This document shows, one piece after another, positions 35,654 to 44,575 of a DNA stretch of 64,000 nt (position 1 is the stretch's first letter; every line of letters starts with the position of its first letter). A program made the translations under genes and the position numbers. The stretch is taken from positions 1 to 64,000 of the forward strand of contig CAMFHE010000024.1 of NCBI GenBank assembly GCA_945952045.1. The letters run 5' to 3'. Source of the DNA: an uncultured Rhizobium sp. (GTDB taxonomy: Bacteria; Pseudomonadota; Alphaproteobacteria; Rhizobiales; Rhizobiaceae). Below the pieces are notes generated by a model. That model did not search any database, had not been told where the DNA came from, and saw only the letters and a program-made list of their open reading frames with translations.

Positions 35654-37582
35654 TTGGTCGAGTTCAGATCCAAGGCGACGGATAAAGTCACATTCGTTGA
35701 CCGGTCCCTCCCCACATCGTCGGTAGACAATGCTGGCCGTATCGCGGCCATCGCCTTTGCGATTGCCAAGGCTGCCGCCATTGCATTGCTGCTGACGATC
35801 GCCGTCGAATGGGTGGCGCGCGGCGCCACCGCCGATATTGGTGACTTCCTGCTGTCGGCAGCGCGTCCGGGAAAAACGACCATCGTACTCCTGGCCCTGG
35901 CCATTCTCTGCCTCGACGCGGCGCTCGGCCGCCGCTATCAGTCCTTGCTCGTTCTGGTGCCGTTGACGCTGATTCCCGCGTTCGTGTCGAACCAGAAGCA
36001 GCTTTTCCTTTCCGATCCGCTCTATCCGACCGACTTTCTGTTCGCGCGCCAGATCGTAGAACTGCTGCCTGTCATGGTCAGCCAGAGGCCCTGGACGGCG
36101 GTCGCTGTCTTCGTTGGTCTCATCGTGGCCGTCGTCGGCAGCATCTATCTGTGGACTCACGCCTGGAAGCGTTTTCCGGCGATTGCCTGGCGCCGCCGCT
36201 GGATCACGGTGGCGATGACGCTGCCGGTTCTGGTCGGCTTCGGCTCGATGATGGATTATTCGCAGTTTTCATGGCTGCGCGACCGTCTTCAGGTCATTCC
36301 GATGATGTATGACCAGAAGGAAAATTACCGTCACAACGGCTTCCTCCTCGCCTTCGCCTTTAATCTGCCTATGGCAAATGTCGCCGCACCCGCCGGTTAT
36401 GGCGGCGACGCCATGGCGAAAATTCCAACATCCGAAATTCCCTTCGCCGGAGGCGGCAACGATCATCCCGACGTCATCGTGCTGATGAGTGAATCGCTTT
36501 GGGATCCGACGCGGATGACCAATGTGAATTTTTCGGCCGATCCTATGCCGGTGATGCGCGAACACGCGTCAGGCAACTCCTTCTCGCCGGAATTCGGCGG
36601 CATGACCGCCAATGTCGAATTCGAGGCGCTCACCGGCTTCTCGAACGCCTTCCTGCCCTATGGCAGCATTCCCTATCAGCAATATGTGCGCCGCCCGTTG
36701 CCGTCGCTTGCGACCTTCTTCCGGGCAGAAGGCTATGCCGCGCGCGCCATCCACCCTTATCAAAGCTGGTTCTGGAACCGCAGCGAAGTCTACAAGGCTT
36801 TCGGATTTGAGGACTTCCTGTCCGAGGAAAACCTGCCGGCGCTCGACAAACGCGGCTTCTTTGCCTCCGACGATGCGCTGTTCAAGGAAATCATGCGTCA
36901 AGGCGACGGCATGGATCGCCCCTTCTTCTTCTTCTCCGTCACCTTGCAGGGCCATGGTCCATACGAACCAAACCGCTATGCCCGCAATACGATCGACGTG
37001 AAGGGTAGTCTTTCCGAAGACGAGCGCAGCACGCTGGCAACCTATACGCAAGGCGTGAAGGAAGCCGATGACAGCCTGAAGATGCTGATGGATTGGGCCG
37101 CCAAGCGTGAGCGTGAAACCATCATCGTCGTCTTCGGCGACCACCTGCCGCCGCTCGGCAAGGCCTATGTCACCTCCGGCTACATGGCCGACCAGGTCGC
37201 GACCCGCAAGGCGCCGCTCGATGTCATGAAGCGCGAGCACGAAACGCCGCTGATGATCTGGTCCAGCCGTAACGGTACTCAAGATGTCGGCACGATCAGC
37301 CCGGCTTTCATTTCGCGCCATGTCGTCAGCATGGCCGGCTTCAAGCACCCCTATTACACCGAGTTCCTAGGCAAGGTTGAGAAGAAGTATCCGATCGTCG
37401 ATCGTTACATGCTGGTCTCGCGCGATGGCGACACGAAGCCGGACTGGTCGATGAAGGGTCACCAGATCGACCCGCTGATCCGTGATTTCCGCTATATCCA
37501 GCACGACATGATGTTCGGGAAGCAATACGGCGTCGACCGCATGTTCCCCAGCCATGCCTGGATCGCGCAACCGGAGAGCTGA
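35654..37582 (+). CDS. LtaS-family membrane sulfatase-fold phosphoglycerol transferase
   Basis: 642 residues. Five hydrophobic helices fill about 25-205, then a periplasmic sulfatase-fold domain spans about 270-560. It has a metal site VIVLMSESLWD, the likely nucleophile Thr318 in GGMTANVEFEALTGFS, an F-x-HPYQSWFWNR segment and FGDHLPPLG with Asp496/His497. This is the lipoteichoic-acid-synthase/OpgB-like family. In rhizobia, members decorate cyclic beta-1,2-glucans with phosphoglycerol (CgmB) or modify other periplasmic or surface polymers; which applies is not decided here. The TTG start follows GGAGG with five bases spacing. Confidence 0.82.
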   Translation: MVEFRSKATDKVTFVDRSLPTSSVDNAGRIAAIAFAIAKAAAIALLLTIAVEWVARGATADIGDFLLSAARPGKTTIVLLALAILCLDAALGRRYQSLLVLVPLTLIPAFVSNQKQLFLSDPLYPTDFLFARQIVELLPVMVSQRPWTAVAVFVGLIVAVVGSIYLWTHAWKRFPAIAWRRRWITVAMTLPVLVGFGSMMDYSQFSWLRDRLQVIPMMYDQKENYRHNGFLLAFAFNLPMANVAAPAGYGGDAMAKIPTSEIPFAGGGNDHPDVIVLMSESLWDPTRMTNVNFSADPMPVMREHASGNSFSPEFGGMTANVEFEALTGFSNAFLPYGSIPYQQYVRRPLPSLATFFRAEGYAARAIHPYQSWFWNRSEVYKAFGFEDFLSEENLPALDKRGFFASDDALFKEIMRQGDGMDRPFFFFSVTLQGHGPYEPNRYARNTIDVKGSLSEDERSTLATYTQGVKEADDSLKMLMDWAAKRERETIIVVFGDHLPPLGKAYVTSGYMADQVATRKAPLDVMKREHETPLMIWSSRNGTQDVGTISPAFISRHVVSMAGFKHPYYTEFLGKVEKKYPIVDRYMLVSRDGDTKPDWSMKGHQIDPLIRDFRYIQHDMMFGKQYGVDRMFPSHAWIAQPES

Positions 37583-37673
37583 TCCTGGGCTTGAGGCTCT
37601 ATAGGCGCGGTTCCTTAGGGAACAGACCCTTCCGGCGATATCGACGAAAGTAGGAGGCGATAGAGATTCTTTA

Positions 37674-37687
37674 TTTGCATTCGCAAA
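37674..37687. promoter_or_regulatory. 14-bp palindrome before the possible winged-helix gene
   Basis: TTTGC-ATTC-GCAAA is a perfect hairpin/operator-like palindrome 53 bp upstream of the ATG at 37740. Could bind the protein encoded next to it, which is inference. Confidence 0.35.
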
Positions 37688-37739
37688 CGAAGGCTCTACA
37701 GCAGTTTCTATCCACCGCCGATATCCAATCCGGAAGACC

Positions 37740-38714
37740 ATGTTTCACATGCAGGATCAAAATGGCCGACGCGCACTGGAGACGCCCCTCATGACCCGCG
37801 AGGCGATCGCGTCGAGTCCCCGTTTTTTGGAGATTGAGGTGCGCCTTGCGCGCCACCTCGTGACCATCCATGAAAATTCCCCGCGCCTTGCAAGGCTGAA
37901 GGCCTCGCATCAGAAGTGGTTTCTGACGCAGATGCTGTTTGCCCTCCAGCTCGAGCGGGACGAAAGCGACGCCCAGTCCGGTCTCACGCCCAGCCGCCTG
38001 TACGAAGCCGTGGCAAAATACGGAATTGCCAGCCGAAACACCGCTGCCAGCCTATTGTCCGAAATGCAGGCCTATCGCTTCCTCCGCAAGGTCCCGAATG
38101 CCGCCGATCGGCGAATGCATGTCTACGAAACCACCGAAATCGCCAATGCCGCCATGCGCAGCTGGTTCGACGGTCACATGCGCAGTCTGGACGAACTTGA
38201 CGGCGGCAACCGGCTGGCCTTGAGCGAAAGCAAGCCGCAACTGTTTATTCTGGCGCAGCCGCGCGCGGCGCGCGCCTTGACCGACGATCCACGCTGGCGC
38301 GAACTGCCGAAAACGATCGACTCGTTCATCTGGTCCGAATCCGGGGGGATGATCCTCCACGAACTGGTCAGCCGCATCAATGCAGCCTGTTTCGAGCCGG
38401 AACGCGTGTATATCGGCGAGATCGGCATTGCCGAACTGGCGCGGAAATATGCGATCTCCGTGACCAACCTCAAGCGCATGTTCGGTCCGGCTGAGGAAGC
38501 CGGCCATGCGGGCTGGGAAAAAGCCCGTCGCAAGGGCAGGCTGTGGTTCTCACGCCACTTCATGGATGATTACTTCGCCTGGCAGGCGACGAAATTCGCC
38601 GCCCTCGAAGAAGCGACTCATTGGGCTGCTGGCAAGCTCGACGAAGCCGGCGATGCCGTCAGCAGCGCCGTGTCGAAGGCAGGCCGCAACACGCGGCTGG
38701 CTTCGTCCGCCTGA
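37740..38714 (+). CDS. Protein of unknown function, possible winged-helix regulator
   Basis: 324 residues, mostly helical, without membrane helices or signal peptide. Two stretches look like helix-turn-helix modules: about 80-125 (LTPSRLYEAVAKYGIASRNTAASLL then EMQAYRFL, similar to MarR winged helices) and about 225-255 (IGIAELARKYAISVTNLKRMF). The C-terminal 50 residues are a helical tail (EEATHWAAGKLDEAGDAVSSA). A family name is not recognised. An ATG at 37749 is an alternative start. It stands alone, after a 157-bp gap with a perfect palindrome, which suggests autoregulation. Confidence 0.65.
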   Translation: MFHMQDQNGRRALETPLMTREAIASSPRFLEIEVRLARHLVTIHENSPRLARLKASHQKWFLTQMLFALQLERDESDAQSGLTPSRLYEAVAKYGIASRNTAASLLSEMQAYRFLRKVPNAADRRMHVYETTEIANAAMRSWFDGHMRSLDELDGGNRLALSESKPQLFILAQPRAARALTDDPRWRELPKTIDSFIWSESGGMILHELVSRINAACFEPERVYIGEIGIAELARKYAISVTNLKRMFGPAEEAGHAGWEKARRKGRLWFSRHFMDDYFAWQATKFAALEEATHWAAGKLDEAGDAVSSAVSKAGRNTRLASSA

Positions 38715-38754
38715 GACAAACCGCAAATGGCGTGCGGCGCCTTGGTTGATCGCG

Positions 38755-39174
38755 TCACGTCGATGCGACGGACACCTGCGGCGAACTTTCCGCATATTGG
38801 GGCGCATCACCATCGATATCGTAAAACTGCGCCCTGCCCTCGCAGAAGATGTGTTGCGCGATCTTTCCATCGAGCGGCGTGTCGAATGCGCCAGCCATGA
38901 TCGAAATCCACTCACCCTCATTGGCTTGCCAGAACAACGCCGAGCCGCAAGTTGCGCAGAAGCCGCGATGGGCGAAATCGCTGGCGGCATACCAGGTGAT
39001 CGATTCCTCGCCTTCAATCGTCACGTCGGCGCGCTTCGCATTGGTCGCGGCGTAGTACAGGCCCGTCTGCTTGCGGCATTGCGAGCAATGGCAAGCCACG
39101 ATTTCCCTGAGCTTGCCGTTGGCGCGAAAGCGAACCGCGCCGCACAGGCAGGAACCGCTGTGAATATCGGCCAT
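38755..39174 (-). CDS. GFA-family zinc-binding protein
   Basis: 139 residues from the ATG at 39174, preceded by GGGGAAAG. Cysteine pattern SGSCLCGAVRF near residue 7, CHCSQCRKQTG near 30 and GFCATCGSALFW near 70 are the zinc-coordinating clusters of the GFA/CENP-V family, which includes a glutathione-dependent formaldehyde-activating enzyme. The family name is broader than that reaction, so activity is uncertain. A perfect 17-bp palindrome lies 70 bp upstream. Confidence 0.85.
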   Translation of the reverse strand: MADIHSGSCLCGAVRFRANGKLREIVACHCSQCRKQTGLYYAATNAKRADVTIEGEESITWYAASDFAHRGFCATCGSALFWQANEGEWISIMAGAFDTPLDGKIAQHIFCEGRAQFYDIDGDAPQYAESSPQVSVAST

Positions 39175-39243
39175 TATCTTTCCCCATTTTTGTTTTGACG
39201 AACGCAGTGTGCGTCTCAAGCGTCCAAGATCAATTTCATTCTG

Positions 39244-39260
39244 TTGATGCAAAGCATCAA
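39244..39260. promoter_or_regulatory. Perfect palindrome upstream of the GFA gene
   Basis: TTGATGC-AAA-GCATCAA. It lies between the DAHP synthase terminator and the GFA start, in the promoter region of the GFA gene. Operator role is inference. Confidence 0.35.
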
Positions 39261-39293
39261 TGCCTCTGAACGTCTTCGCAGAGCAAAAGGCAT

Positions 39294-39323
39294 AAAAAAA
39301 CCGGGCCAGACGGCCCGGTTTTC
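39294..39323 (-). terminator. Terminator of the DAHP synthase gene
   Basis: Minus strand: AACCGGGCC / GGCCCGGTT stem with a short loop, then TTTTTTT. 24 bp past the stop codon. Confidence 0.9.
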
Positions 39324-39346
39324 ATAGTCTGTTGTTTCAGGCGCGA

Positions 39347-40723
39347 TCAGGCGCTGGCGAGCGCCAGCTTCTTCTCGTCCATGGCGCCCTTCATGCGCTC
39401 AGCCAGCAGGAAGGCCAGTTCCAGCGCCTGGTCGGCGTTGAGGCGCGGATCGCAATGGGTGTGATAGCGATCCTGCAGATCCTCGGCCGAAACGGCGCGG
39501 GCGCCGCCGGTGCATTCGGTCACGTCCTTGCCGGTCATTTCGACATGGATGCCGCCCGGATGCGAGCCTTCGGCGCGATGGATCTGGAAGAAGCTCTCGA
39601 CTTCCGACAGAACGCGCTCGAACGGACGGGTCTTGTAGTTGTTGAGCGTGATCGTGTTGCCATGCATCGGATCGCAGGACCACACAACCTTGCGGCCTTC
39701 GCGCTCGACGGCGCGGATGAGGCGCGGCAGGTGATCGGCGACCTTGTCGTAACCGAAACGGCAGATCAGCGTCAGGCGACCAGCCTCGTTTGCCGGGTTC
39801 AGCGTGTCGATCAATTCCAGCAGACCATCGGCGGTCAGCGACGGGCCGCACTTCAGGCCGAGCGGATTGCGAATGCCGCGGCAGTATTCGATATGGGCAT
39901 GGTCGGGCTGGCGGGTACGGTCACCGATCCAGATCATGTGGCCGGAGGTGGCATACCAGTCGCCGGAGGTCGAATCGACGCGGGTCAGCGCCTGCTCGTA
40001 GCCGAGCAGCAGCGCCTCATGGCTGGTGAAGAAATCCGTCTCGCGCAGGCTCGGATTGTTATCCGAGGAAATGCCGATGGCCTTCATGAAGTCCATGGTT
40101 TCGGTGATGCGCGCCGCAAGCTTGCGATAGCGCTCGCCCTGCGGGCTGTCCTTGACGAAGCCGAGCATCCACTGATGCACGTTTTCGAGGTTGGCATAGC
40201 CGCCCATGGCGAAGGCGCGCAGCAGGTTCAGCGTCGCAGCCGACTGGCGATAGGCCTCGATCTGGCGCTCGGGGCGCGGAATACGAGCTTCTTCGGTGAA
40301 TTCGATGCCGTTGATGATGTCGCCGCGATAGCTCGGCAGCGACACATCGCCCTGCTTCTCGATGTTCGAGGAGCGCGGCTTGGCGAACTGGCCGGCGATA
40401 CGACCGACTTTCACCACCGGCTGCTGGGCACCGAACGTCAGGACGACGGCCATCTGCAGGAAGGCGCGGAAGAAGTCGCGAATGTTGTCGGCGCCGTGTT
40501 CGGCGAAGCTTTCGGCGCAATCGCCGCCCTGCAGCAGGAAGCCGCGGCCTTCGGCGACATTGGCGAGCGCCTTGGTCAGGCGGCGGGCTTCACCGGCAAA
40601 AACGAGCGGCGGATAGGTGGCGAGCTGATCTTCGGCCGCATTCAATGCCGCCTGATCCGGATAGTCCGGCACCTGCTGGATGGGTTTTTGCCGCCAGCTG
40701 CTCGGGGTCCAATTCTGTGCCAT
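39347..40723 (-). CDS. 3-deoxy-7-phosphoheptulonate synthase, class II
   Basis: First step of the shikimate pathway: joins phosphoenolpyruvate and erythrose 4-phosphate. 458 residues of the plant-like class II enzyme: [16 protein letters not shown] near 40, [17 protein letters not shown] near 60-76, a [14 protein letters not shown] block near 105-118, [30 protein letters not shown] near 270-300 and the metal ligands [10 protein letters not shown] near 355. The start is the ATG at 40723; a GTG three codons upstream is less likely. It is a single gene bounded by terminators. The aroF/aroG name varies between rhizobia, so none is given. Confidence 0.95.
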   Translation of the reverse strand: MAQNWTPSSWRQKPIQQVPDYPDQAALNAAEDQLATYPPLVFAGEARRLTKALANVAEGRGFLLQGGDCAESFAEHGADNIRDFFRAFLQMAVVLTFGAQQPVVKVGRIAGQFAKPRSSNIEKQGDVSLPSYRGDIINGIEFTEEARIPRPERQIEAYRQSAATLNLLRAFAMGGYANLENVHQWMLGFVKDSPQGERYRKLAARITETMDFMKAIGISSDNNPSLRETDFFTSHEALLLGYEQALTRVDSTSGDWYATSGHMIWIGDRTRQPDHAHIEYCRGIRNPLGLKCGPSLTADGLLELIDTLNPANEAGRLTLICRFGYDKVADHLPRLIRAVEREGRKVVWSCDPMHGNTITLNNYKTRPFERVLSEVESFFQIHRAEGSHPGGIHVEMTGKDVTECTGGARAVSAEDLQDRYHTHCDPRLNADQALELAFLLAERMKGAMDEKKLALASA

Positions 40724-40877
40724 GTTACTCACCTGCCCTTACGGATACTTCTTCGAAGAGATCCTTGCCCGTCCAATTTGGATGCGGGCTTATAAACCTT
40801 TCATTAGCGCTTGCATAGCCGCAACCGCCATCGAATCGGACCCGCCGGATCTTGAGGATTCCGGCGGGTCGCCTTGA

Positions 40878-42263
40878 TCAAACACGCTCGCCGTTGCGGA
40901 TGCGGTAGCTGGGATTATACATCGTCACCAGTTCTTCAGCGGCAGTCGGATGCACGGCCATCGTGCGGTCGAAATCATCCTTGGTGCAGCCTGCCTTCAG
41001 CGTTATCCCGAGCAGCTGGGCCATTTCGCCGGCATCGTGGCCGAGGATATGGGCGCCGACAACCTTCTTGTCGGCCGCATTGACGATCAGCTTCATGAGC
41101 ATCTTTTCCTGCCGGCCCGAAAGCGTTGCCTTCATCGGCCGGAATTCGGCGCGGTAAACCTCGATCTCGTCGTATTTGGCGGCGGCGGCCTCTTCCGAAA
41201 GGCCGACAGTGCCGATTTCCGGCTGCGAGAAGACGGCCGTTGCGATCAGTTCGTGGTCCGGCTTGGTCGGATTGTTCTTGTAGACGGTTTCGATGAAGCA
41301 CATCGCTTCATGGATGGCGACCGGCGTCAGCTGAACCCGATCGGTGACATCGCCGAGTGCAAAGATATGCGGCACGCTGGTGCGCGAATATTCATCGACG
41401 ATAATGGCGCCGCGCGCATCGGTCTTGACGCCGGCAGCTTCAAGGCCAAGGCCATTGGTGTAGGGATCGCGACCAAGCGCCAGCATAACGGTGTCGACAT
41501 GCAACGTTTCGCCTTCCTTGGTTGCAACGGACAGCGCTTCGCCCTTCCGCGACACCTCGGCGATGATATCCTGGCAGATGATGCGAATACCCTTGGCGGT
41601 CATCGCATTGTGCAGGCCGCGCCGCAGATCGCCATCGAAGCGCGACAGGATCTCCTTGCCGCGATAGATCAGCGTGGTCTCGACGCCCAGGCCATGGAAG
41701 ATATTGGCGAATTCGACGGCGATATAACCGCCGCCGGCGATCAGGATCGATTTCGGCAGCTTTTCCAGATGGAAGGCTTCGTTCGAAGAGATGCACAGTT
41801 CATGGCCAGGCAAATGCGCATGCGGGTTTGGCGTGCCGCCGGTGGCGATCACGATATGCTCGGCGGTTACGGTCTGGCCGGTCTTGGTCAGGCGCACCGT
41901 ATGGGCATCGACCAATTCGGCGCGGCTGTCGAAAATGTCGGCCTTGGCGTTTTCGAGACCCTTGCGATAGAGACCCTCGAGACGCTCGATTTCCTTGTCC
42001 TTGGCCGCGATCAGCTTTGTCCAGTCGAAGGAGGTTTCGCCGACCGTCCAGCCGAAACCGGCCGAATCTTCGAAATGCTCATGGAATTGCGAGGCATAGA
42101 CGAACAGCTTCTTGGGCACGCAGCCGCGAATGACGCAGGTGCCCCCATAGCGGTATTCCTCGGCAATGCCGACCTTCTTGCCCATGGACGCCGCGACGCG
42201 GCCGCTGCGCACGCCGCCGGATCCGCCACCGATGACAAAAAGATCGTAATCGTAAGACGGCAT
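40878..42263 (-). CDS. gor: Glutathione-disulfide reductase
   Basis: NADPH-dependent reduction of oxidised glutathione. 461 residues from the ATG at 42263 (AAAGGAG upstream); the longer frame is not needed. FAD-binding GGGSGG near residue 10, the redox disulfide GGTCVIRGCVPKKL near 41-54, the NADPH-binding GGGYIAVEFA near 175-184 and the dimer-interface catalytic HPTAAEEL near 440-447 are all there. The disulfide spacing C-x4-C is canonical. The gene follows the DUF2059 gene on the same strand with a terminator between them. Confidence 0.95.
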   Translation of the reverse strand: MPSYDYDLFVIGGGSGGVRSGRVAASMGKKVGIAEEYRYGGTCVIRGCVPKKLFVYASQFHEHFEDSAGFGWTVGETSFDWTKLIAAKDKEIERLEGLYRKGLENAKADIFDSRAELVDAHTVRLTKTGQTVTAEHIVIATGGTPNPHAHLPGHELCISSNEAFHLEKLPKSILIAGGGYIAVEFANIFHGLGVETTLIYRGKEILSRFDGDLRRGLHNAMTAKGIRIICQDIIAEVSRKGEALSVATKEGETLHVDTVMLALGRDPYTNGLGLEAAGVKTDARGAIIVDEYSRTSVPHIFALGDVTDRVQLTPVAIHEAMCFIETVYKNNPTKPDHELIATAVFSQPEIGTVGLSEEAAAAKYDEIEVYRAEFRPMKATLSGRQEKMLMKLIVNAADKKVVGAHILGHDAGEMAQLLGITLKAGCTKDDFDRTMAVHPTAAEELVTMYNPSYRIRNGERV

Positions 42264-42323
42264 GGCAGGCTCCTTTGGCAATATCGGATGAGAATTTGAA
42301 GCGGATATAGGAAGAGGACCACC

Positions 42324-42352
42324 CAAAAGAAAAGCCCGGAAGATCCGGGCTT
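42324..42352 (-). terminator. Terminator between the DUF2059 gene and gor
   Basis: Minus strand: AAGCCCGGA / TCCGGGCTT with a three-base loop and TTTTCTTTTGGG afterwards. Confidence 0.85.
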
Positions 42353-42377
42353 GGAAGATTTTTGTGGGGTCGCAGTC

Positions 42378-42932
42378 TTACTGCTGAGCGTCGGCCGGCT
42401 TCTTCGCCTCGCCATCGGCCTGAACCTGGGCGCCAACGGTCTTCTGCAGCGCCGCATCGCTTTCCTTGGCGAGGTCGCGCGACACGCCGGAAGCCCAGAT
42501 ATCGGCGGCCTTCATCATTTCGCGCGTGGCGACGGGGCCGTCCTTCAAGAGCTTCTTGCCGACGTCGGACTGGTAGAAAGCCGAAATCGCCTTCAATTCG
42601 TCAAGCGTGAAGGTCTTGGCGTAGATGCGCGAGGCTTCACGCTCCAGGTCGCCACGGCGGGCGGCCAGCGAAAGCGCCTTCTCGTCCACGGTGGACGTGA
42701 TCAGGTCGGTGTAGTTCGGCGAAGCCTGGATGAGCTGGGCCTTGAGCTGCTCGGCCAGGTTCGGCAGAATGCGGTCGAAACCGATCGTCAGGTTCAGCGA
42801 CTGGATGGTTGCACGCGCCGCAGCGATCTGCTCCTCGCTGACATCATCCGCACGGGCCGTCGAAACGAGTGCTACGCCGGAAAGAAGAACGGCGCCGACG
42901 GCGAGACGGCAGGTTGCCGCAAAAGTCTTCAT
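42378..42932 (-). CDS. Exported DUF2059-family protein
   Basis: 184 residues from the ATG at 42932; AGGAG lies upstream. Residues 1-28 are a signal peptide (CRLAVGAVLLSGVALVST, cleavage near ARA). The mature part is helical with the DUF2059 signature FTLDELKAISAFYQSDVGKKLL near 110-130, where this family in alphaproteobacteria has conserved Tyr-Gln-Ser and Gly-Lys. Function unknown. It starts 14 bp after rpiA, so it is cotranscribed with it, and the transcript ends in a terminator before gor. Confidence 0.8.
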   Translation of the reverse strand: MKTFAATCRLAVGAVLLSGVALVSTARADDVSEEQIAAARATIQSLNLTIGFDRILPNLAEQLKAQLIQASPNYTDLITSTVDEKALSLAARRGDLEREASRIYAKTFTLDELKAISAFYQSDVGKKLLKDGPVATREMMKAADIWASGVSRDLAKESDAALQKTVGAQVQADGEAKKPADAQQ

Positions 42933-42946
42933 GAATGATGCTCCTG

Positions 42947-43645
42947 TCACTGTTTCGCTTCCAGTGTTCTCGCGCCCGAAGGGCCTGCGATCACGGCAAG
43001 CGATGCTATGTTTATGAACAGCCCGTGCTCCACCACACCGGGTATCGAATTCAGCTGGCTCGAAAGCGCCTCTGCATCAGGAATACGGCCAAATGATGCA
43101 TCGAGAATGAGATGTCCGCCATCGGTCATGAAAAGCCCGTCGCCGGAGGAGCGCAGCTTCAATTCGCCTGAAAGGCCCAGGCGCGAAGCCACCTTTTCAA
43201 CCGCGATGCGCGTGGCGATCTGGCCGAACGCGTTGATCTCGATCGGCAGCGGGAAAGCGCCAAGCGTCTCGACAACCTTGGTTTCGTCGGCGATGACGAT
43301 CATGCGCTGCGACGCGCAGGCGACGATCTTCTCACGCAGCAAAGCACCGCCGCCGCCCTTGATCAGGCGAAGCGAGGCATCGACTTCGTCGGCGCCATCG
43401 ATCGTCAGATCGAGTTCGGGCAATTCGTCGAGGGATTTCAAGGGAACGCCAAGCTCGAGGCAAAGCCGTGCGGTGCGCTCGGAGGTGGGAACGCCTTCGA
43501 CCTTGAGACCACCGGCAACCTTTTCGGCCAGCAGCCTGACAAACTCTTCCGCGGTCGACCCGGTTCCGATCCCCAGCCGCATGCCGTTTTCGACATGCTG
43601 AAGCGCCGCCTCGGCGGCCTTGATCTTCATTTCGCGGGCGTCCAT
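42947..43645 (-). CDS. rpiA: Ribose 5-phosphate isomerase A
   Basis: Interconverts ribose 5-phosphate and ribulose 5-phosphate in the pentose phosphate pathway. 232 residues with [12 protein letters not shown] near 26-37, [15 protein letters not shown] near 80-94, the catalytic [14 protein letters not shown] near 96-109 and the C-terminal [14 protein letters not shown]. Every RpiA block is present. First gene of a two-gene unit with the exported DUF2059 protein, which is 14 bp downstream. Confidence 0.95.
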   Translation of the reverse strand: MDAREMKIKAAEAALQHVENGMRLGIGTGSTAEEFVRLLAEKVAGGLKVEGVPTSERTARLCLELGVPLKSLDELPELDLTIDGADEVDASLRLIKGGGGALLREKIVACASQRMIVIADETKVVETLGAFPLPIEINAFGQIATRIAVEKVASRLGLSGELKLRSSGDGLFMTDGGHLILDASFGRIPDAEALSSQLNSIPGVVEHGLFINIASLAVIAGPSGARTLEAKQ

Positions 43646-43817
43646 GCGCCAAAAGCTCCGGTCTGTTACGTTGAAAGCTGTTTACACGCCCGCACGGCGG
43701 AACGAAAGGGCCATTCGAACAAATCGCGGGGCTTGGGAAAACATTCGAAGGCCAAGGCGAAAACACGCAATTGAAATCGCCGGCACCATCGCCTAAGCCG
43801 GCATACAGCAGATATCC

Positions 43818-44510
43818 ATGCGGAGCCCAACAACCTTGTCTTCCCCCCTCGTCGTCTTCGATCTCGACGGGACGCTGGTCGATACAGCGCCCGATCTCAT
43901 CGCCTCCCTCAACCATACGATTGCCGCCGCAGATCTGGCGCCAGTCGGATATGAGGATCTGACCCATCTTGTCGGCCACGGCGCGCGCGCCATGATCGAG
44001 CGGGCCTTCCGCATGCGCGGGCAGCCGCTCGACGAAGAGCGGTTCGCGCCGATGATGCAGCGGTTCCTCACCTATTACGGCGATACCATGCCCGGCGACA
44101 GCCGCCCCTATCCTGGCGTCGAAGCGGCGCTCGACCGTCTTTCCGCCGCCGGATTCACACTCGCCGTCTGCACCAATAAGCCGGAAGCGATGGCGCGGCG
44201 TCTGCTGGAGGGTCTCGGCATGACCCACCGTTTCGCGGCGATCACCGGCGGCGACACTTTCACGGTGCGCAAGCCGGATGCCGCGCATCTGACCGGCACC
44301 GTCGAGCGCGCCAAGGGCGATCTCGCGGTCACGCTGATGGTCGGCGACAGCGTCAATGATTGCCTGGTTGCCCGCAATGCCGGCGTGCCTGTGCTCGGCG
44401 TTCCCTTCGGCTATTCGGACGCGCCGATCGAAGACCTCAATCCCGACCGCATCATCCAGCATTTCGACGAGCTGACGCCGGAACTCGTCGAAGCAATGCT
44501 GAAGCGCTGA
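43818..44510 (+). CDS. gph: Phosphoglycolate phosphatase-type HAD hydrolase
   Basis: Hydrolyses 2-phosphoglycolate in the known family. 230 residues of the HAD superfamily: nucleophile motif FDLDGTLVDTAPDL (Asp15, Asp17), motif II CTNKPEAMARRLLEGLG near 118-134, the Lys in RKPDA near 155 and motif III VGDSVNDCLVARNAGVPVLGV near 175-195. Cap domain is helical (residues about 23-95), as in Gph. It stands alone on the plus strand, divergent from rpiA, with a shared bidirectional terminator after its stop. Confidence 0.85.
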   Translation: MRSPTTLSSPLVVFDLDGTLVDTAPDLIASLNHTIAAADLAPVGYEDLTHLVGHGARAMIERAFRMRGQPLDEERFAPMMQRFLTYYGDTMPGDSRPYPGVEAALDRLSAAGFTLAVCTNKPEAMARRLLEGLGMTHRFAAITGGDTFTVRKPDAAHLTGTVERAKGDLAVTLMVGDSVNDCLVARNAGVPVLGVPFGYSDAPIEDLNPDRIIQHFDELTPELVEAMLKR

Positions 44511-44520
44511 AGTCAATACG

Positions 44521-44558
44521 AAAACGCCCGCCGGAAGCGATCCGGCGGGCGTTTTCTC
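44521..44558. terminator. Bidirectional terminator between gph and the BMP gene
   Basis: AACGCCCGCCGGA / TCCGGCGGGCGTT with a six-base loop and A- and T-runs on either side, so it can end both convergent transcripts. Confidence 0.9.
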
Positions 44559-44575
44559 AAGGGCATATGCCCCTA

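Noticed and set aside
40839-40870. GACCCGCCGGA / TCCGGCGGGTC hairpin after gor, as a terminator
   Set aside because: Stem is good but no T-run follows on the minus strand, so it is not called as a rho-independent terminator; it may still slow polymerase.
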